Origin: JADZAI01 sp964390465
GTDB lineage: Bacteria > Pseudomonadota > Alphaproteobacteria > Micropepsales > Micropepsaceae
Assembly (NCBI GenBank): GCA_964390465.1
Contig: CAYMIJ010000002.1
Span: 325,385-389,384, forward strand
DNA length: 64,000 nt
Direction of reading: 5' to 3'
Positions 36,132 to 44,166 of the stretch are shown one piece after another. Numbering within the stretch: position 1 is the first letter of the stretch; each line of letters starts with the position of its first letter. Made by a program: the position numbers and the translations under genes. The notes below the pieces were generated by a model. That model did no database searches. It was not told where the DNA came from and saw only the letters and a list, made by a program, of their open reading frames with translations.

Positions 36132-37013
36132 ATGACACCTTCATTGAAGCATATCGCCGTCATCGGCGCGGGTCAGATGGGCAACGGCATCGCCCATGTC
36201 AGCGCACTCGCGGGTTATGATGTCACCCTCAGCGACATCGTCGCCGACAATCTCGCCAAGGCCATCGAGACCATCAAGATCAACATGACGCGGCAGGTCG
36301 CCCGCGCTCAGATTTCCGAAGCCGATATGGATGGCGCGATGAAGCGCATCCGCACCACCACCAGCCTGGATGATCTGGCAGATGCCGATCTTGCCATTGA
36401 AGCGGCGACTGAAGACGAACAGGTCAAGCGCAAGATCTTTCAGGCGTTGTGCGTCAAGCTGAAGAAAGAAGCCCTGCTCGCCACCAACACTTCGTCGATC
36501 TCGATCACGCGGCTTGCAGCTTCCACCGACCGGCCCGAACGCTTCATGGGCCTGCACTTCATGAACCCCGTGCCGGTGATGAAGCTGGTCGAGGTCATTC
36601 GCGGCATCGCCACCGAAGACGCCGCCTTCCAGACCATGCTGGATTTTGCCAAGTCGCTCGGCAAGACCTCGGCCTATTCGGAAGACTTTCCGGCCTTCAT
36701 CGTCAACCGCATCCTGCTGCCGATGATCAACGAAGCGATCTACACGCTGTATGAAGGCGTCGGGAATGTCGAAGCCATCGACACCGCGATGCGCCTTGGT
36801 GCCAATCATCCGATGGGGCCGCTGCAACTGGCGGATTTCATCGGGCTGGATACCTGCCTTTCGATCATGCAGGTGCTGTATGACGGCCTTGCCGACAGCA
36901 AATACCGCCCGTGCCCGCTGCTGGTGAAATATGTCGAAGCCGGGTGGCTGGGCCGCAAAGCCGGCCGCGGCTTCTATGACTATCGCGGCGAAAAACCCGT
37001 CCCGACGCGGTGA
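36132..37013 (+). CDS. hbdA: 3-hydroxybutyryl-CoA dehydrogenase
   Basis: NAD(P)-dependent interconversion of 3-hydroxyacyl-CoA and 3-ketoacyl-CoA, short chain. 293 residues. VIGAGQMGNGIAHV is the dinucleotide loop; the catalytic His is in GLHFMNPVPVMKLVEVI; the C-terminal domain has NRILLPMINEAI and the ending GRKAGRGFYDY. It sits in the ETF operon and would give (S)-3-hydroxybutyryl-CoA, the opposite stereochemistry to PhaB. Confidence 0.94.
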   Translation: MTPSLKHIAVIGAGQMGNGIAHVSALAGYDVTLSDIVADNLAKAIETIKINMTRQVARAQISEADMDGAMKRIRTTTSLDDLADADLAIEAATEDEQVKRKIFQALCVKLKKEALLATNTSSISITRLAASTDRPERFMGLHFMNPVPVMKLVEVIRGIATEDAAFQTMLDFAKSLGKTSAYSEDFPAFIVNRILLPMINEAIYTLYEGVGNVEAIDTAMRLGANHPMGPLQLADFIGLDTCLSIMQVLYDGLADSKYRPCPLLVKYVEAGWLGRKAGRGFYDYRGEKPVPTR

Positions 37014-37038
37014 TCTTCATTTTCGTTTGAGCTTGTAG

Positions 37039-37058
37039 CGACCGCCACAAAGCGGTCG
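37039..37058 (+). terminator. Stem-loop after hbdA
   Basis: CGACCGC/GCGGTCG, a perfect 7-bp stem with the 6-nt loop CACAAA, 25 bases after the hbdA stop. The tail TGGTTGGTTC is only moderately T-rich, so this is a weak terminator candidate. Confidence 0.4.
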
Positions 37059-37233
37059 TGGTTGGTTCATGTCCGATTCATCCGCAGGCCAATATTCAGT
37101 AGGCGGAACTTCTGTGTCTTAGGCGCGTTGTTCCATCAAGCAGGCCGCCCGTGACCCGGCACGAGACTGGAAACGGGTGGCTCTGAGAACGAATGCTGGG
37201 TCATTTTCACGATGCCGTGGCCGGGCAGTGTAT

Positions 37234-37252
37234 GGTGACAGCTTTTGTCACC
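37234..37252. promoter_or_regulatory. Perfect inverted repeat upstream of an unknown gene
   Basis: GGTGACA-GCTTT-TGTCACC has 7-bp arms, 40 bases before the next gene's start, within a 279-base gap (37014-37292) that otherwise holds only the stem-loop after hbdA. It may be an operator or a leader hairpin. Confidence 0.4.
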
Positions 37253-37292
37253 CACCGCTGTCATGGTTGCCGCATCCAAGATGGAGTTGCCC

Positions 37293-37748
37293 ATGACTGC
37301 CCTTGCTTTGCGCCCCCTCTCGTCCCGCCCCTCGCTGCGCGCCCGCGCAGTCAGCCCGGTCAGTTTTGCCGCTGCACTGGGCGACCATCAGGCTGAATGG
37401 CTGGCGGCGCGCATCCGCCACATGCCTCTGTTTGAGGTGCCCTGGGACGGCGACGCGCGGTTCATTCCCGTGCGGACCACCAAGGCGTTGAAAGATGCCT
37501 CAGATGTGTTCGGCAACCAGATGTGGGATCGCCTTGACTGGTTCCTGGACGGGCAGGAAGCCTGTTACCTGACCTCTGGCCCCGTAAAGGCAGTTATCAC
37601 CCTACGCACAGACCCGATTTATGGCTGGACCGTGCGAGAGATCGTGGGTGCGGGGAATCGTGCCCTGCCGCTCGCCGCAGAAAACCAGATTGCTGATGCA
37701 TTTGCCGCCGCTGGATTTCGCCGCCGCCATCGCAGCGTGCTGATGTGA
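37293..37748 (+). CDS. Unknown cytosolic protein
   Basis: I chose the ATG preceded by GGAG at 8 nt, giving 151 residues; three in-frame starts lie further upstream. A basic, proline- and serine-rich N-terminus precedes a compact region with EWLAARIRHMPLFEVPWD, GQEACYLTSGPVKAVITLR and YGWTVREIVGAGNRALP. No signal peptide, membrane helix or catalytic motif is recognised. Confidence 0.6.
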   Translation: MTALALRPLSSRPSLRARAVSPVSFAAALGDHQAEWLAARIRHMPLFEVPWDGDARFIPVRTTKALKDASDVFGNQMWDRLDWFLDGQEACYLTSGPVKAVITLRTDPIYGWTVREIVGAGNRALPLAAENQIADAFAAAGFRRRHRSVLM

Positions 37749-37782
37749 GTCTGACGATGCGCCATCGCAGTGCCATCTCGCC

Positions 37783-38595
37783 TCAGACGGTGAGGTGATA
37801 CCAGGCTTCCCTCTCAAACTCCGGCGACAGCATATCCAGCTGCTCCAGTATGCAGGGATAGTAATGAATACGGGCACCATGCGTCCGGCGGGCCGTGAGA
37901 ATGGCGCGACCAACATCTGCGCCCTGGCTGTCATGGCCGCCCTCTGGACGAAACGACATGTCCAGGATGGTCATGCCAATTTCATCGAGCGCTGAGCGCA
38001 GAAACCCAAACGAGGGTAGAAAGTGATTATTGCCGTCACGGCCATAGATCTGTCCCGCCCCGGTATAGGCGAGGTAGGCCCCGTCTGATTGAACAGCCCC
38101 TGTTTCCAGGATGAGATGGCCATCGGGCTTCAGATAGCGCCTATACATGATCAACGTCGAGAGTGGATCATGCACATGATAAAGCAGCCCGAGTGAGCAG
38201 ACAGTGTCGAATTGCCGTTTAATGTGCTTGGGAGCCAGCGGCGAAAGAATGCCCGGATGATAGGTGGTCGGTAGATTGAAGGCCTGGGCGATCAGTCTGA
38301 ATTGATCACGGGTTTCTATGTCTGATGCATCAATGTGACGCGCGCCGAGGTGAGTCAGCCAGCAGGTCCATAAGCCATCAGCGCAGCCCGGTTCGTAAAT
38401 ATCAGCGCCATGAATGATAGACTGATGCTTCTGCAGAAAGTCCGATACGTATTCCCAATTTGCGCCGTATTCGAACCCGGGCGTTGTGTAATCATCGAAC
38501 GTGAAACGATGAAACCAGTCCAGCTCGCTGCGCCTGCGGATTTCGCTGACTGCCGAAGGATCGCAAAGGGCGAGCGGCGGCTGATAGATTTTCAC
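37783..38595 (-). CDS. CmoB-like SAM-dependent methyltransferase
   Basis: 270 residues starting at a GTG with GGGGG upstream. RSELDWFHRFTFDDYTTPGFEYG resembles the N-terminal block of CmoB/DUF1698 enzymes, and IYEPGCADGLWTCWL is the SAM-binding motif I; VCSLGLLYHVHDP lies at the usual catalytic position. No CmoA partner is nearby, and the C-terminal half differs from tRNA-acting CmoB, so a small-molecule or glycan substrate is possible. A/T-richer than its neighbours. Confidence 0.75.
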   Translation of the reverse strand: MKIYQPPLALCDPSAVSEIRRRSELDWFHRFTFDDYTTPGFEYGANWEYVSDFLQKHQSIIHGADIYEPGCADGLWTCWLTHLGARHIDASDIETRDQFRLIAQAFNLPTTYHPGILSPLAPKHIKRQFDTVCSLGLLYHVHDPLSTLIMYRRYLKPDGHLILETGAVQSDGAYLAYTGAGQIYGRDGNNHFLPSFGFLRSALDEIGMTILDMSFRPEGGHDSQGADVGRAILTARRTHGARIHYYPCILEQLDMLSPEFEREAWYHLTV

Positions 38596-38625
38596 GCATA
38601 TCCCCCTGTCAGTAGGTCGGGACGA

Positions 38626-39231
38626 TTACTTGCCGCGACTGGCGAGTGAGTCGAGCTGTTTCTTCATGGCATCGAGCTGAGCGCGCAGTTCGGCCACATC
38701 GCCGCTGTCGCCTCCATGCGTTGCTTCGGACGCGGCGGTGGTTTCGGTGGGCTCAGTGTCGCGTGATGTGCGCCCGAACGGCGAGAACATTTTCATGGTG
38801 CGCTGAAACATCGCCATGTTCTGCCGGGTGATTTCCTCAAATGGCCCGAGCGGCAGTTTGTTGCCAAAGGCCTCTGTCAGGTTCTGTCGCATCTGTTCGG
38901 CGTTCTTCGACAGACCCTCCATGCTCATTTCCAGATAAGACGGCACGAAGGCCTGCAGGCGATCACCGTAAAACTTGATGAGCTGACGCAGGAAGTTGAT
39001 CGGCAGCATGGTCTGGCCATGTTTGCCCTCTTCCTCGAAGATGATCTGGGCCAGCACAGAGCGGGTAATGTCCTCGCCGGTCTTGGCGTCAAAGACGTTG
39101 AACTCAGCCCCCTCCTTGACCATGTCGCGCAGGTGCTCAAGCGTGACGTAAGTGGAGGTCGCCGTGTTGTAGAGGCGACGGTTCGCATATTTCTTGATGG
39201 TGATCGGGCCGTCGTTGGGTTTTTTGGCCAT
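38626..39231 (-). CDS. phaR: Polyhydroxyalkanoate synthesis repressor PhaR
   Basis: 201 residues from the ATG behind CAGGAG; 16 extra in-frame codons upstream are unlikely. The N-terminal domain ITIKKYANRRLYNTATSTYV is the DNA- and PHB-binding PHB_acc_N motif, followed by a PHB_acc domain (LPINFLRQLIKFYGDRLQ) and a C-terminal coiled coil (VAELRAQLDAMKKQLDSL). PhaR senses PHB and represses phasin and other pha genes. Divergent from phaA-phaB. Confidence 0.95.
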   Translation of the reverse strand: MAKKPNDGPITIKKYANRRLYNTATSTYVTLEHLRDMVKEGAEFNVFDAKTGEDITRSVLAQIIFEEEGKHGQTMLPINFLRQLIKFYGDRLQAFVPSYLEMSMEGLSKNAEQMRQNLTEAFGNKLPLGPFEEITRQNMAMFQRTMKMFSPFGRTSRDTEPTETTAASEATHGGDSGDVAELRAQLDAMKKQLDSLASRGK

Positions 39232-39317
39232 GAATATCGGCTCCTGTTGCATTGCGCCGCCGAAAGCACCGCACTGCAATAACGCTAAACCTATGGATAA
39301 AGGCTGTCCAGAGCGTC

Positions 39318-39400
39318 ATTGCACTGCGTCATTGTTGCGCAGCATGATCCGCAGCATGTCTATCGTATGATAATTTTATTGCACTTTCGTTGCGTAATAC
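39318..39400. promoter_or_regulatory. TGC-rich region between phaR and phaA, candidate PhaR operators
   Basis: The 267-base phaR-phaA gap contains clustered TTGC/TGC and GCA elements. They include the inverted repeat CTGCG-N9-CGCAG at 39324-39342 and TTGCAC/TTGCGT around 39379-39395. PhaR of Paracoccus and Rhodobacter is known to bind TGC-rich sequences, so autoregulation here is plausible. The region is also A/T-rich (TATGATAATTTTATT), as expected of a promoter zone. Confidence 0.45.
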
Positions 39401-39498
39401 TGAATATTATTTCTTGCGCGGTGAGCAGAACATCCATTTACTGCGGTGCACACAGGAGTCCATAGTGCGCGCCTGTTCCAGTCCAGGAGAGTTCATCC

Positions 39499-40674
39499 AT
39501 GTCTGACGTTGTTATCGTTTCCGCGGCGCGCACGGCCGTTGGCTCGTTCAATGGTGCCTTTACAGGGGTGCCTGCGCACACGCTGGGCGCCACCGCTGTG
39601 AAAGAGGCGATGGCCAGGGCGAAGGTCGCGCCCGACGAGGTGAGCGAAGTCATCCTTGGTCAGATCCTGACCGCCGGCCAGGGTCAGAACCCGGCACGTC
39701 AGGCGGCCATTGCGGCGGGTCTGCCGGTCTCGGTGCCCGCCTGGGGCATGAACCAGCTTTGTGGTTCGGGTCTGCGCGCCGTGGCGCTCGGCCTGCAGGC
39801 GATTCTCAATGGCGACAGCGACATCGTGGTGGCGGGTGGACAGGAATCCATGACCCAGGCCCCCCATGCCGCTTATCTGCGCTCGGGCCAGAAGATGGGC
39901 GATCTTTCAATGATCGACACCATGATCCGCGACGGGCTGTGGGATGCGTTCAACGGCTATCACATGGGCCAGACGGCTGAAAATGTCGCGCGCGAATGGC
40001 AGATCACCCGTGAAGAACAGGATCGCTTCGCCGTCGCCTCGCAGAACAAGGCCGAAGCGGCGCGCAAGGCCGGCAAGTTCAAGGACGAGATCGTGCCGGT
40101 CGTGCTGAAAGGCAAGAAGGGTGACATCATCGTCGATACCGACGAGTTCATCCGCGATGGTGTCACCTATGAAGGCATTTCCGGCCTCAAGCCTGCCTTC
40201 CAGCGCGAGGGCGGCTCGGTGACGGCGGCCAATGCATCGGGCATCAATGACGGTGCAGCCGTCGTGGTACTGATGCGCGCCAAGGATGCCGAGAAGCGCG
40301 GCCTTACTCCGCTCGCCCGTATCAAGTCATGGGCTTCGGTCGGCGTCGATCCGAAGGTGATGGGCAGTGGCCCCATCCCGGCATCGAAAGCGGCGCTGAA
40401 GAAAGCCGGATGGGCAGCCAACGACCTTGATCTTGTTGAAGCAAACGAAGCCTTCGCGGCGCAGGCCTGCGCGGTGAACAAGGATATGGGCTGGGATCCC
40501 GCGAAGGTGAACGTCAATGGCGGGGCGATCGCCATCGGCCACCCGATTGGTGCCTCGGGCGCGCGCGTACTCGTCACGCTGCTGCACGAGATGGGCAAGC
40601 GCGATGCGAAGAAGGGCCTCGCCACACTCTGCATCGGCGGCGGCATGGGCATCGCCATGACGGTTGAGCGTTAA
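39499..40674 (+). CDS. phaA: Acetyl-CoA acetyltransferase (beta-ketothiolase)
   Basis: Condenses two acetyl-CoA to acetoacetyl-CoA for PHB synthesis. 391 residues. Nucleophile Cys88 in NQLCGSGLRAV; His in AIGHPIGASGARV; second Cys in LCIGGGMGIAMT. Closely followed by phaB, which sets its role. Confidence 0.95.
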   Translation: MSDVVIVSAARTAVGSFNGAFTGVPAHTLGATAVKEAMARAKVAPDEVSEVILGQILTAGQGQNPARQAAIAAGLPVSVPAWGMNQLCGSGLRAVALGLQAILNGDSDIVVAGGQESMTQAPHAAYLRSGQKMGDLSMIDTMIRDGLWDAFNGYHMGQTAENVAREWQITREEQDRFAVASQNKAEAARKAGKFKDEIVPVVLKGKKGDIIVDTDEFIRDGVTYEGISGLKPAFQREGGSVTAANASGINDGAAVVVLMRAKDAEKRGLTPLARIKSWASVGVDPKVMGSGPIPASKAALKKAGWAANDLDLVEANEAFAAQACAVNKDMGWDPAKVNVNGGAIAIGHPIGASGARVLVTLLHEMGKRDAKKGLATLCIGGGMGIAMTVER

Positions 40675-40710
40675 GAGACAAAGAAACACAAGGTTCAGGT
40701 GGGAGGTTAT

Positions 40711-41433
40711 ATGTCCAAGGTTGCGTTGGTGACGGGTGGTACGCGTGGGATCGGCGAGGCGATTTCGAAGGGCCTGAAAGCGGCTGGTTACATCGTTGCC
40801 GCCAATTATTCCGGCAATGACGAGGCCGCCGCAAAGTTCAAGGCCGAGACCGGCATTGCCGTCTACAAGTTCGATGTGGGCGACTATGCCGCGACCGAGG
40901 CCGCGATCAAAAAGATCGAGGCTGACCTTGGGCCGGTAGAAGTTCTGGTGAACAATGCCGGCATCACCCGTGACGGCTTCCTGCACAAGATGACCGCAGA
41001 TCAGTGGCGTGAAGTCATCCGCGTTGATCTCGACAGCGTGTTCAACACGGCGCGCGCGGTCATCGAAGGCATGCGCACGCGTGGCTGGGGACGCATCATC
41101 AACATCTCGTCGATCAACGGTCAGAAAGGCCAGATCGGCCAGACGAACTACTCGGCTGCCAAAGCGGGCATGATCGGTTTCACCAAGGCGCTGGCGCAGG
41201 AAGGCGCGGCCAAGGGCATCACTGTCAATGTGATCTGCCCGGGTTATATCAACACCGAGATGGTGGCCGCGATGAAACCCGACGCGCTGGCAAAAGTCGT
41301 GGCGACCATTCCGGTCGGGCGTCTGGGTGAAGCCGATGAAATCGCGCGCGGCGTGTTGTTCCTCGCGCAGGATCCCGGCTTCATCAACGGCGCGACGCTG
41401 ACCATGAACGGCGCGCAGTATATTGCAGGCTGA
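40711..41433 (+). CDS. phaB: Acetoacetyl-CoA reductase
   Basis: NADPH-dependent short-chain dehydrogenase making (R)-3-hydroxybutyryl-CoA. 240 residues from the ATG behind GGGAGG. Motifs: VTGGTRGIG, NNAGITRDGFLHKM, ISSINGQKGQIGQTNYSAAK with the catalytic Tyr and Lys, and VICPGYINTEMV. No phaC synthase is in the window. Confidence 0.95.
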   Translation: MSKVALVTGGTRGIGEAISKGLKAAGYIVAANYSGNDEAAAKFKAETGIAVYKFDVGDYAATEAAIKKIEADLGPVEVLVNNAGITRDGFLHKMTADQWREVIRVDLDSVFNTARAVIEGMRTRGWGRIINISSINGQKGQIGQTNYSAAKAGMIGFTKALAQEGAAKGITVNVICPGYINTEMVAAMKPDALAKVVATIPVGRLGEADEIARGVLFLAQDPGFINGATLTMNGAQYIAG

Positions 41434-42292
41434 TAGCGCACGATCCCGCGCCACACTGACCGGGGCCGGCGCCATCGCGCTCTGGGCCTCGGCGGCGGCG
41501 CTGACAGCGATGGCGGGCAATGTCCCGCCATTTGCATTACTGGCCGCGTCTTTCATCATCGCCACGCTGGCGGGCTTTGCGTTCATCGCATTACAGGGCA
41601 AGCCGCTGTCTGCCGCTTTCTCGACATCCGCGAAGGCGTGGGCGGTTGGCCTTTATGGGCTTTTCGGATTCCACGCCGCCTATTTCGTGGCGCTGAAAAG
41701 CGCGCCGGTCGCCACCGCCAATCTCATCAATTATCTCTGGCCGCTGCTGCTTGTGGTGTTTTCGGGCTTTGGCGCCGGGCCCCGCCGTTACGGACCGCTT
41801 ACAGGGGCGGCCATCGGATTTGGCGGCGTGTTGATGCTGGCGCTCGGCAATGGTCTCACATTTCAGTCCGGCGCGCTGCTTGGCTATGCGATGGCTGCCG
41901 TCTCGGCTTTTATATGGGCCAGCTATTCGGTTCTTCTGGCGAGGCTGCCGCACGAGCCGACCGAGACCATCACCGGCTATTGCCTTGTGACAGCCCTGCT
42001 GGCCCTGCCGGCGCACATGCTGTTCGAACGCACACATAGCTTTGCATTCGACGTTCGCGGGCTTGCGGTTCTTGCCCTTGGCCTTGGCCCGATGGGTGCA
42101 GCCTTCTTCCTGTGGGATCATGGGCTGAAACGTGGCGATGCGGCACTGCTGGGCGCCTTGTCCTACATCACACCGATTGCCTCGACCGGACTGCTTGTTC
42201 TGGCCGGGCTCACCACACCGACATTGATGCTGGCCCTCGCTGCCCTTCTGGTCGCAACGGGTGCCTTCATCGCAGCACGCGCGAAATGGTGA
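41423..42292 (+). CDS. EamA/DMT-family transporter
   Basis: Ten-helix drug/metabolite exporter, ~289 residues, with the two EamA halves visible (IALWASAAALTAMAGNVPPF; NLINYLWPLLLVVFSG; ISAFIWASYSV-like; GDAALLGALSYITPIASTGLL). Composition and length resemble the YddG branch, which exports aromatic amino acids, but the substrate is not set. The apparent start is a TTG inside the phaB end, and the next ATG would remove the first helix, so the start is uncertain. Confidence 0.8.
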   Translation: MQADSARSRATLTGAGAIALWASAAALTAMAGNVPPFALLAASFIIATLAGFAFIALQGKPLSAAFSTSAKAWAVGLYGLFGFHAAYFVALKSAPVATANLINYLWPLLLVVFSGFGAGPRRYGPLTGAAIGFGGVLMLALGNGLTFQSGALLGYAMAAVSAFIWASYSVLLARLPHEPTETITGYCLVTALLALPAHMLFERTHSFAFDVRGLAVLALGLGPMGAAFFLWDHGLKRGDAALLGALSYITPIASTGLLVLAGLTTPTLMLALAALLVATGAFIAARAKW

Positions 42293-42344
42293 TTTGAAGT
42301 CTGACCCAGCGGATGGAACTGTTCCCGCCGCAAGGGAGACAGTG

Positions 42345-42989
42345 ATGATTACGATTTACGCCGCCACCAACTTTCCGCCGATCCTGAAAGGCGTGGTGCG
42401 CGACACGCGGGCCGTGTGGGCGGCTGAGGAACTGGGGCTTGCCTACGAGATCAAGTGGCTTTCGGTGATGGAAGGCGAACACCGGGCCGACTGGTACGCG
42501 GCGCACAGTCCGTTCCAGAAGTTTCCGGCGATTGATGATGGCGATTTCCACCTCGCCGAGTCCGGCGCGGTCGTCGCCTATCTCGCCGATAAGGCCGGGC
42601 GGCTGATCCCTCTGCCCGGCACACCGGAACGCGCGCAGCATGACCAGTGGATGTTCGCGGCGCTCAGCACCATCGAGCCGCATCTGGCCGACATTTTCAT
42701 CTGCGATCATTTCATGAAAGAGGTGCCGGGCGTCGCCGCTTTCCGTGCGGCACATGCCGAGCGGGCGCGCTCACGGCTTGAATCTCTCGACAGGGTTCTG
42801 TGTGTGCGCGATTACATCAGCGGTCCTGATTTTCAGGTGGCCGACATCATCATGGCGCATGTTCTGGCTTTTATCCGGGACGAGACATTGCTGCACGGGC
42901 TGGAGCATATCGAGGCCTATCGGGCGCGCTGCGCTGCGCGGCCAGCTTGTCAGAAAGCACTGGCCATCCATCTGGCCGGAAGGTCTTGA
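42345..42989 (+). CDS. Glutathione S-transferase family protein
   Basis: 214 residues from an ATG preceded by GGGAG. The N-terminal thioredoxin fold has the glutathione-contact blocks SPFQKFPAIDDGDFHLAESGAVVAYLADK; the helical C-terminal domain contains YISGPDFQVADIIMAHVL, the N-capping box region. Role in detoxification or cell redox is generic; substrate unknown. Confidence 0.88.
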   Translation: MITIYAATNFPPILKGVVRDTRAVWAAEELGLAYEIKWLSVMEGEHRADWYAAHSPFQKFPAIDDGDFHLAESGAVVAYLADKAGRLIPLPGTPERAQHDQWMFAALSTIEPHLADIFICDHFMKEVPGVAAFRAAHAERARSRLESLDRVLCVRDYISGPDFQVADIIMAHVLAFIRDETLLHGLEHIEAYRARCAARPACQKALAIHLAGRS

Positions 42990-43106
42990 GACAGAGCTTT
43001 CGGCGTTCCGGTCGACACAAAACCGTCGCTGTTTGCCATTTGCAGGCGTGTTAAACGCCACCCGCAGTCAGGCGGAACGGTTTTGCCTGCGCATGTGGAG
43101 TTGACA

Positions 43107-43502
43107 ATGGGCCTTCTCGACAATCTCGGCGGCATGCTTGGTAACAACGATGCAGCCATGGGCGGTATCCTGAAAGAGGTGCTTGGGCAGTCTGGCGGTC
43201 TCGATGGCCTGATGGCGAAGTTCAATCAGGCGGGTCTGGGCGATCTCATTTCAGGCTGGGTTTCGACCGGCCCCAATCCGGCGGTTCAGCCCGGCCAGCT
43301 CGAACAGGCGCTTGGTTCAGATGCGATCCGTGATCTCGCAACCAGGTTCGGCGTCAACACCAATGACCTGCTCGGCAGCCTGTCGAACATCCTGCCGCAG
43401 GCCGTTGATTCCATGACGCCCGATGGAAAGATCCCGCCGCAGCTCCAACAGAACGACATTTTGGGCGGCTTGCTGGGTCAGGTTCTCGGCGGCTTGAAGT
43501 AA
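43107..43502 (+). CDS. YidB-like (DUF937) protein
   Basis: 131 residues from the ATG 7 nt after GGAG. MGLLDNLGGMLG at the N-terminus, the LGDLISGWVSTGPN and VQPGQLEQALGS blocks and a glycine/leucine-rich end (ILGGLLGQVLGGLK) match YidB proteins. Function unknown. Confidence 0.85.
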   Translation: MGLLDNLGGMLGNNDAAMGGILKEVLGQSGGLDGLMAKFNQAGLGDLISGWVSTGPNPAVQPGQLEQALGSDAIRDLATRFGVNTNDLLGSLSNILPQAVDSMTPDGKIPPQLQQNDILGGLLGQVLGGLK

Positions 43503-43535
43503 AAAGCGCTGATTTCCGCCAGAAAGCCTGTTGCC

Positions 43536-43557
43536 GCCCTCAGTAGGGCATCTATTT
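43536..43557 (+). terminator. Weak terminator after the YidB-like gene
   Basis: GCCCT-CAGT-AGGGC (5-bp stem) followed by ATCTATTTT. Short stem but correct layout, 33 bases after the stop codon. Confidence 0.4.
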
Positions 43558-43686
43558 TCCTTGGGAATACCCTTTCCTTGCCGTATTCTCGCCCGATCCG
43601 ACCTGCATCTTCCTTCTCAACGGAACGCGGGACGAACGAGACAAACCTGCGGAACCCCGTGACAGAATTCAAAGGGAGCTACCTCA

Positions 43687-44040
43687 ATGTCGCGCACTGT
43701 TATTTTTTCTGCCCTGATCGCCCTCGGTTTCGCCGCTACGGCGCAGGCTTCTGACGCCAAGGTCTTCAACAACGCCTCGTTCGGTTCAGCCAAGTCGCTT
43801 TTCGCAGCGGGCGGCTTTGAAAAGGCAGCCGGTTCGACTTTCGCGGCCATCACGGATGGTAGCTCGAACACCAAGAAGATCTTCTCGGCTGAGACGAGCG
43901 GAACGGATCTGTTCTCCACGTCCATCAAGAACACCGGCACCCTGACCGATGCCTCAACCTCGTTCTCGGCGATTGGCAAGACCAGCCTTCTGTCGAACAG
44001 CTCGAAGCTGAATGCGACTTTCGGCGTCCACACGAAGTAA
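43687..44040 (+). CDS. Small exported Ser/Thr/Ala-rich protein of unknown function
   Basis: 117 residues behind GGGAG. The signal peptide MSRTVIFSALIALGFAATAQA is followed by a mature chain of ~96 residues made largely of Ser, Thr, Ala, Gly, Asn and Lys, with recurring F(G/A)(S/A) and (S/T)FxAI elements and no Cys. Periplasmic or secreted; possibly a fibrous or surface-layer-like protein, but no family is recognised. Two tandem hairpins follow the stop, implying a monocistronic, well-terminated gene. Confidence 0.7.
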   Translation: MSRTVIFSALIALGFAATAQASDAKVFNNASFGSAKSLFAAGGFEKAAGSTFAAITDGSSNTKKIFSAETSGTDLFSTSIKNTGTLTDASTSFSAIGKTSLLSNSSKLNATFGVHTK

Positions 44041-44041
44041 G

Positions 44042-44060
44042 TCAGATCTCTCTGATCTGA
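44042..44060 (+). repeat. Perfect hairpin directly after the stop codon
   Basis: TCAGATC-TCTCT-GATCTGA, 7-bp stem with 5-nt loop, one base past the stop and just before a strong terminator. It may stabilise the 3' end of the short mRNA. Confidence 0.5.
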
Positions 44061-44067
44061 AGCATGG

Positions 44068-44098
44068 AACGGCGCATCCTTTTAGGGTGCGCCGTTTT
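44068..44098 (+). terminator. Rho-independent terminator
   Basis: A 12-bp stem (one G-T pair) between AACGGCGCATCC and GGGTGCGCCGTT around the loop TTTTA, ending in TTTT. A textbook intrinsic terminator for the small exported-protein gene. Confidence 0.85.
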
Positions 44099-44166
44099 CA
44101 TTTGCCCATTTCCATTCATGTCCGAAAACGGCGAGTCCTGCCGGGCGTTCGTGTTATCCATCCCGC

